Shown here piece after piece: positions 1 through 4,500 of a DNA stretch of 6,531 nucleotides (positions within the stretch are counted from its first letter, which is position 1; every line of letters starts with the position of its first letter). The position numbers were made by a program, and so were the translations under genes. A model generated the notes under the pieces. The model was not told where the DNA came from. It was given only the letters and a program-made list of their open reading frames with translations, and did no database searches. This stretch comes from Bacillota bacterium (GTDB lineage Bacteria > Bacillota > Clostridia > Lachnospirales > Lachnospiraceae), in NCBI GenBank assembly GCA_023435505.1, contig JAEYRR010000008.1:1-6531 (forward strand). Reading direction: 5' to 3'.

Positions 1-1062
1 GATGCAGTTTGTTCAGACTATGAATTTGAAGGAATCAAAGGTAGTCCTAATGAACTGTATTACCGTAATAAGATGGAATTTTCTTTCGGAGATGAAGTAA
101 AAGACGGCCCTCTTGCTTTGGGACTTCACAAAAAAGGAAGCTTTCATGATATTGTAACAGCTGATACTTGCCAGATTGTACATGAAGATTATAATAAGAT
201 TTTGTCCTGTGTTCTCGACTATTGTAAGAAGTTAGAACTACCATTTTATCATAAAATGAGACATGAGGGATATCTTCGTCACCTGCTGGTACGTCGTGCT
301 ACTAAGACAGGAGAGACCATCATTAGTCTAGTGACCACTTCTCAGGCTAATCCAGACCTATCTACTTTAAAAGATGCGTTGCTTTCCTTGGAGTTAGAAG
401 GAACTATAGTGGGAATCAGCAACTGTATCAATGATGGTTTAGCAGATGTGGTGAAGGCAGATTCTATGAATCTTCTATATGGCCATGATTATATCTATGA
501 GGAACTATTGGGACTAAAGTTTAAGATCAGTACCTTTTCTTTCTTCCAGACCAATTCCCTTGGAGCAGAGGTGCTATACAGTACAGCCAGAGAGTATATT
601 GGTGATACGAAGGATAAGTTAATCTTTGACTTATATAGCGGAACTGGAACTATCGCCCAGGTATTAGCTCCAGTTGCAAAGAAAGTAATTGGTGTAGAGA
701 TTGTTGAAGAAGCTGTGGAAGCAGCGAAGGAAAATGCCAAATTAAACGGTCTTACTAACTGTGAATTCATTGCAGGAGATGTACTTAAGATGCTTGACAC
801 TATAGAAGAAAGACCGGACCTTATTGTACTTGATCCACCTCGTGACGGCATTCATCCAAAGGCTTTGAGTAAGATTATCGACTATGGCGTTGATCATATG
901 GTGTATATTAGCTGTAAACCAACCAGTCTGGCAAGAGATCTGGTAGTATTGCAGGAAAGAGGCTATGTGGTAAAGAAAGTCTGTGCAGTAGATATGTTCC
1001 CGATGACGAACCACGTGGAGACCGTAGTTTTGCTGTCAAGAAACATAGATGGAAATAACTAA
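1..1062 (+). CDS. rlmD: 23S rRNA (uracil-5)-methyltransferase, TrmA/RlmD (RumA) family, 5'-truncated by window edge
   Basis: SAM-dependent enzyme that converts uridine to 5-methyluridine in 23S rRNA in the cytoplasm. The frame is open from base 1 and ends at TAA 1060-1062, so the Met at position 73 is internal; 353 codons are visible, roughly the last three quarters of a usual ~450-residue family member. Seen in order: YYRNKMEFSFGD (58-93), a family signature; a Cys at 169-171 that may be the last ligand of the RumA-type Fe-S cluster; FFQTN (541-555); SAM-binding FDLYSGTGT (625-651); acidic GVE (691-699); AGD near 772-780; LDPPRDG (829-849); YISCKP (904-921) with the catalytic Cys at 913-915; and a C-terminal TNHVE whose Glu (1018-1020) is the expected general base. 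All catalytic residues are present, so the gene looks intact. The N-terminal TRAM and Fe-S region is off the window. Firmicute homologues (RlmCD) can methylate both U747 and U1939, so the exact target is not fixed by sequence alone. Confidence 0.94.
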   Translation, partial: DAVCSDYEFEGIKGSPNELYYRNKMEFSFGDEVKDGPLALGLHKKGSFHDIVTADTCQIVHEDYNKILSCVLDYCKKLELPFYHKMRHEGYLRHLLVRRATKTGETIISLVTTSQANPDLSTLKDALLSLELEGTIVGISNCINDGLADVVKADSMNLLYGHDYIYEELLGLKFKISTFSFFQTNSLGAEVLYSTAREYIGDTKDKLIFDLYSGTGTIAQVLAPVAKKVIGVEIVEEAVEAAKENAKLNGLTNCEFIAGDVLKMLDTIEERPDLIVLDPPRDGIHPKALSKIIDYGVDHMVYISCKPTSLARDLVVLQERGYVVKKVCAVDMFPMTNHVETVVLLSRNIDGNN

Positions 1063-1078
1063 TAAAGTTTTATAAAAT

Positions 1079-1099
1079 ATGTAAAATGAGATGTAAAAT
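1079..1099. repeat. Pair of 9-bp direct repeats, ATGTAAAAT
   Basis: ATGTAAAAT occurs at 1079-1087 and again at 1091-1099, separated by GAG, giving a 12-bp period just downstream of the methyltransferase stop codon and just before the terminator hairpin. The DNA here is very AT-rich, so a chance repeat is possible. No function can be assigned; nothing else recognisable lies in 1063-1105. Confidence 0.4.
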
Positions 1100-1105
1100 A
1101 TTGCT

Positions 1106-1150
1106 AAATCTCCTCCTTGGTATTATGATGTATCAAGGAGGAGATTTTTT
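1106..1150 (+). terminator. Strong intrinsic terminator after the methyltransferase gene
   Basis: A perfect 14-bp inverted repeat, AAATCTCCTCCTTG (1106-1119) with CAAGGAGGAGATTT (1134-1147), can extend by G-U, U-A and A-U pairs to leave a loop of about 8 nt. T1145-T1150 form the U-run. It begins 44 bases after the methyltransferase stop, as expected for rho-independent termination. Oddly, the 3' arm contains AAGGAGG (1135-1141), a near-perfect Shine-Dalgarno sequence placed 9 bases before the ATG at 1151 that opens the TnsA-like relic; the left arm would hide it in the RNA. Confidence 0.88.
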
Positions 1151-1356
1151 ATGGGAAGAAAAAAGATTTATTGGACTCAAAAAAAATAAATAAATTTATA
1201 AAACAGTGACGTGTTTGTGGAGAAGGAGCAGAATACATACCATGGATTAAAGTCGGTGAATTTTTTTTAAAGGTAGATGTCATAGACCTATGGATGTCTA
1301 CAATGGAAGAACCCCTACTGGATGAAAGGATTATTGACATAAGAGATATAAAGTAG
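1151..1356 (+). pseudogene. Degraded TnsA-like heteromeric transposase endonuclease, N-terminal remnant
   Basis: No intact frame exists, but pieces in three frames read in order like the N-terminus of TnsA, the 5'-strand-cutting endonuclease of Tn7-type transposons. From ATG 1151 comes MGRKKIYWTQKK and then a stop (1187-1189). After an apparent one-base loss in an A8 run, INKFIKQ follows, then TGA (1207-1209) where Gly would be expected, then RVCGEGAEYIPWIKVGEF (1210-1263). After a shift at a T8 run (1261-1268) comes KGRCHRPMDVYNGRT (1269-1313). Back in the earlier frame, LLDERIIDIRDI (1315-1350) ends at TAG 1354-1356. Remembered TnsA proteins have WTxxKIxxYIKEGRGxGxxxxYxPWLxVxDVPSxGR...GRVHHFLSDLE...LLEWSDxVxDIREQ. 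The LSDLE stretch, which carries a catalytic acidic residue, appears deleted, and nothing after DIRD remains. The assignment rests on motif memory, not a search. Confidence 0.6.
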
Positions 1357-1361
1357 ATAAA
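1334..1361 (+). promoter_or_regulatory. Candidate sigma-A promoter for the surface-protein gene
   Basis: TTGACA at 1334-1339 is a perfect -35 hexamer, followed after 16 bases by GATAAA (1356-1361), a 4/6 match to the -10 consensus. Transcription would start near 1368 and leave an untranslated leader of about 130 nt containing the hairpin at 1399-1412 and the small ORF at 1435. The -35 box lies inside the TnsA-like relic, where it encodes part of the IIDIR stretch, so it may be fortuitous. The -10 match is weak. Confidence 0.32.
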
Positions 1362-1398
1362 GTATTATGAGTGAATGAAATGGAATTATTAGTTTAGG

Positions 1399-1412
1399 GT
1401 GCTGAAAAGCAC
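1399..1412 (+). other. Small GAAA-tetraloop hairpin in the presumed 5' leader
   Basis: GTGCT (1399-1403) pairs with AGCAC (1408-1412) around a GAAA loop, a stable GNRA tetraloop. No T-run follows, so it is not a terminator. It sits upstream of the AGGAGG at 1426-1431. It could be an mRNA-stabilising element or chance; it does not match any riboswitch class I can recognise. Confidence 0.35.
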
Positions 1413-1434
1413 TGATTTATTGTAAAGGAGGTAT

Positions 1435-1497
1435 ATGCAAAACTTACAAAGGTATTACAATACAACTAAAATATATTATAAGAGGAGAGTAGGGTAA
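1435..1497 (+). CDS. Possible 20-codon leader peptide upstream of the surface protein
   Basis: ATG at 1435 follows AAAGGAGG (1424-1431), the best Shine-Dalgarno sequence in the leader, although the 3-base gap to the ATG is shorter than usual. The frame encodes 20 residues rich in Tyr, Lys and Arg (it starts MQNLQRYYN and ends YYKRRVG) and stops at TAA 1495-1497, only two bases before the ATG at 1500. Ribosomes finishing it could reinitiate on the large gene, a translational-coupling arrangement. No known leader-peptide family is recognised, and the peptide has no obvious run of a regulatory amino acid. It could equally be a chance ORF beside a ribosome-loading site. Confidence 0.3.
   Translation: MQNLQRYYNTTKIYYKRRVG
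1481..1494 (+). promoter_or_regulatory. Ribosome binding site region of the large surface protein
   Basis: AGAGGAGAG (1481-1489) is a purine-rich Shine-Dalgarno-like stretch with GGAG ending 12 bases before ATG 1500, longer than optimal; AGGG (1491-1494) is a second, weaker match 5 bases away. An in-frame TAA at 1479-1481 excludes any start further upstream, and the ATG at 1500 is immediately followed by a signal peptide, so this start is well supported despite the imperfect spacing. Confidence 0.65.
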
Positions 1498-1499
1498 TT

Positions 1500-1595
1500 A
1501 TGAAAGCAAAAAGGATAATATCGTTAATACTAGTGTTGTCTATGATACTAACACTGTTTTCAACTATTGTGCTTCCTGCAAATTCAGTAAAAGCG
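1500..1595 (+). other. Sec signal peptide of the surface protein
   Basis: The first 32 residues have a basic N-region (MKAKR), a hydrophobic core IISLILVLSMILTLF and a polar end VLPANSVKA. The likely signal peptidase I site is after Ala32 (VKA|ES). There is no lipobox Cys, so this is not a lipoprotein. Confidence 0.9.
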
Positions 1596-4500
1596 GAGTC
1601 ATATAATTCTGTAGAAGCGGCATTTGCGGGTAATGGATATGGGCACAGTTACAAGTTTATTGCTATTGTCGCCGCACCTGTAGAAGACTCAATTGCTATA
1701 TCAAGTGTAGAGGATTTGAAAAAAATAGGTGCTCCAGGGGGATATGCATTAGATAAAGATTATCATTTGACAGCCAATATTGACTTGGCTGGGCAAGAGT
1801 GGGAACCAATTGGAACTAAAACCAATCCATTTACAGGAACATTTGACGGGCAAGGATATGTTATCAGTAACATGAAAATAACTGGAGAACGTGAATCTGC
1901 GGGGTTGTTTGGTTATGTTGGTGGTGTTTATTACAATGGACAACTTGGACCATACAAATACACTCCAAACTTTAAAAATATTGGATTAGAAGATGTAAAT
2001 ATTGATGTATCATTTGATACACAGAGTTATGCTGGAGGGATTTTTGGTAAAAACCATCGTGGAGAAGTAACAGTTGATAACTGCTATGTTACTGGACATA
2101 TTAAGTCAGGCAGTATGAATTCATATGTTGGTGGTTTAGCCGGCTACACACAGGGAGAAAATCCAACTGGTAGGTTGACTATAAAAGATAGCTATAATGG
2201 TGCGGTTGTAGATGCTATAGGAGAATCCTTTGATGGAGAAGGATATAATGATTTGGGTGTTCCTCTACCTGTAATTGAGGCTGGTTCGTCTTTTGCCGGT
2301 GGAATTGTAGGATGGGGTGCGGATATGTATGCGGTAACTAATTGCCATAATATTGGAACGGTTACTTCGGATTCCACAGGAGCTGCTTCTGCTGGTGGAA
2401 TAGCTGGGTTTGGATTTATATATGAATGTGATCAAGTGAGCCTTTGCAGCAACAGAGGAGAGGTAAGAGCAGTATCTGATGATGCGCTAAGTAACACAGG
2501 GCAACGAACAAATTACTCTTATGCCGGAGGAATCGTAGGCTACGATTCGCCGAATGAACGAATTACTACCATAACAAGATGTTATAATGAAGGAAATGTT
2601 TCAGCTGAAATCAATACCGACAATACAGAGATTGAGATTTTTGCAGGTGGTATAGGTGGTAGGCTTAATAATCAAACAATATCTGATTGTTATAACAAGG
2701 GAGCAATATCTGCTAAAAATGTTGGAAATACAAGTGGATATGCCGCTGGTATCTGCGGTAGAGCTTCTAAAAATAGTAATGTAAGAAGAACATATAATAC
2801 AGGAACTATTTCTGGTGGAACAAAAGGAGCAATAGTAGGTCTCTCAATAAAAGGAAGTGTTATCCGTAGTAACTTCTACCTGTCTGGCAGTGCAACGAAA
2901 GGGGTTGCAGAGGGAGATGGCGAAAATGGTACAGTTGCTTTATCTTTAGCTCAAATGAAAGATGAAAAATTTTTTACAGGATATAATTTTTCTAAAATAT
3001 GGGGCTTCAAAGCAGATGAAAATGATGATATGCCAATATTCCAAGAATGCTATCCTGGCTTTACATATACTCCAACAGGAGAGGTTCCAGGACCTGGTTA
3101 TGATTTTCTTGCGAAAATTCAGCAGCCAAAAGAGGGTTCATATCCTATTAGCTCTGTAGAAGAATTGCAACGAATAGGAAAAGAAGGCGGCCTGCCTTTA
3201 ACCTGGGATTATCATTTGACCACAAATCTTGATATGACAGGTGTTACGTGGGTGCCAATTAATGGTTTTAGAGGTGTATTTGATGGTCAGGGTTATGCTA
3301 TTCATAATCTTGAAATTGTTGGTGCTTATAACAATGCAGGATTGTTTGGTAAGATTGAGTGTGATTATGAGAATACACATCGTCCGATCCTTAAAAATAT
3401 TGCATTAGAAAATGTATATATTAATACAGTGACCACTAACTATCAACCAAACTATGTAGGGGGATTGCTTGGATATAATGATAGAGCTTATGTGAGCATA
3501 AGTAATTGTTATGTTACAGGTGAAATAAGTAGTTCTGGTTATACTGTACAAACTGGTGGACTTGTAGGATACAATCACAGCGACGGTGCTGATATGTTTT
3601 CAATATCGGATTGCCAGAATTATGCTGATGTTACTTCTGTTGGTCCTGGAAGTGCTGGTGGTATTCTGGCAGCGGCTGGGTATGTAGAAACTATAGATAA
3701 TTGCCACAATTATGGAAAAATTAGTGAGACAAGTACAGGGGGGGACTTTTGTGCTGCGGGTGGTGTAATTGCCAACCTATACAAGGGAAATGTAATTAAC
3801 AAATGCTCTAATGTTGGGGATGTTACTGCATTGTCTACATCAGAAAACTCTGTTTATACAGGTGGTATTGTAGCATATACTCATAGTGATTCAGAAGGGG
3901 TAACCTTATCAAACTGTTATAATACCGGTTATATATCTGCAACGCTTAACAAATCGACATCAAATACTTCTGGAGAAATGTATTCTGGTGGTATTAGTGG
4001 AAGGGCAATTGGTCTTAACATAGAAGATAGTTTCAATACAGGAGATATTTCGGCGATACATAATTGGAATATAATTGGAGCTTCAGGTGGTATAGCCGGT
4101 GTATTAAAAGACGGTAGTATTCGTAAAAGCTATAGTACTAGTAATATATCCGCTTCAGAATATGCAGGCGGAATTATTGGCGAGATTTTTGGTTATGGAT
4201 TTACAAGAAATACTTATTGGAATAGCGACGCTGAATTTTATAAAAATAATACAATACTTCAACTGAGTGAAAAGAAAGGTGTCGGTTCAGGAGAAGACAC
4301 AACATCATCTAAGACTGCAGCACAACTTAAGCAGGAAGCCACATTTACAGGTTTTGAATTTGATGAGATATGGGGGTTACAGCCAGATGATAATTCAGAC
4401 TACCCTATTTTACGAGCATTTAATCCGGATTTAGATTACATTTCTACTACATCCCCGGCGACACCTATAAAAAGTTTTATTGAAGATGATTTTGATTCTC

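Noticed and set aside
495..1014. Minus-strand ORFs inside the methyltransferase gene (495-851 and 742-1014)
   Set aside because: They lie wholly opposite conserved catalytic motifs, have no recognisable domain, and show low-complexity Ser-rich translation typical of antisense shadows.
73..1062. Methyltransferase gene starting at the ATG at 73
   Set aside because: The same frame is open to base 1 and the residues before it (ending YYRNK) are part of the conserved family signature, so this Met is internal.
1149..1340. 63-codon minus-strand ORF opposite the TnsA-like relic
   Set aside because: The plus strand explains the region better as a decayed TnsA. The minus-strand start has no clear ribosome binding site and its product no recognisable motif.
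1354..1499. Riboswitch, such as a c-di-GMP aptamer, in the adhesin leader
   Set aside because: Only a 5-bp GAAA-loop hairpin is visible; I cannot find the conserved receptor-loop and core sequences of GEMM-I or GEMM-II.
2962..3159. Plus-strand ORFs in another frame within the adhesin (2962-3159 and 5116-5328)
   Set aside because: They overlap conserved module segments in the main frame, which has no stop; they are out-of-frame shadows.
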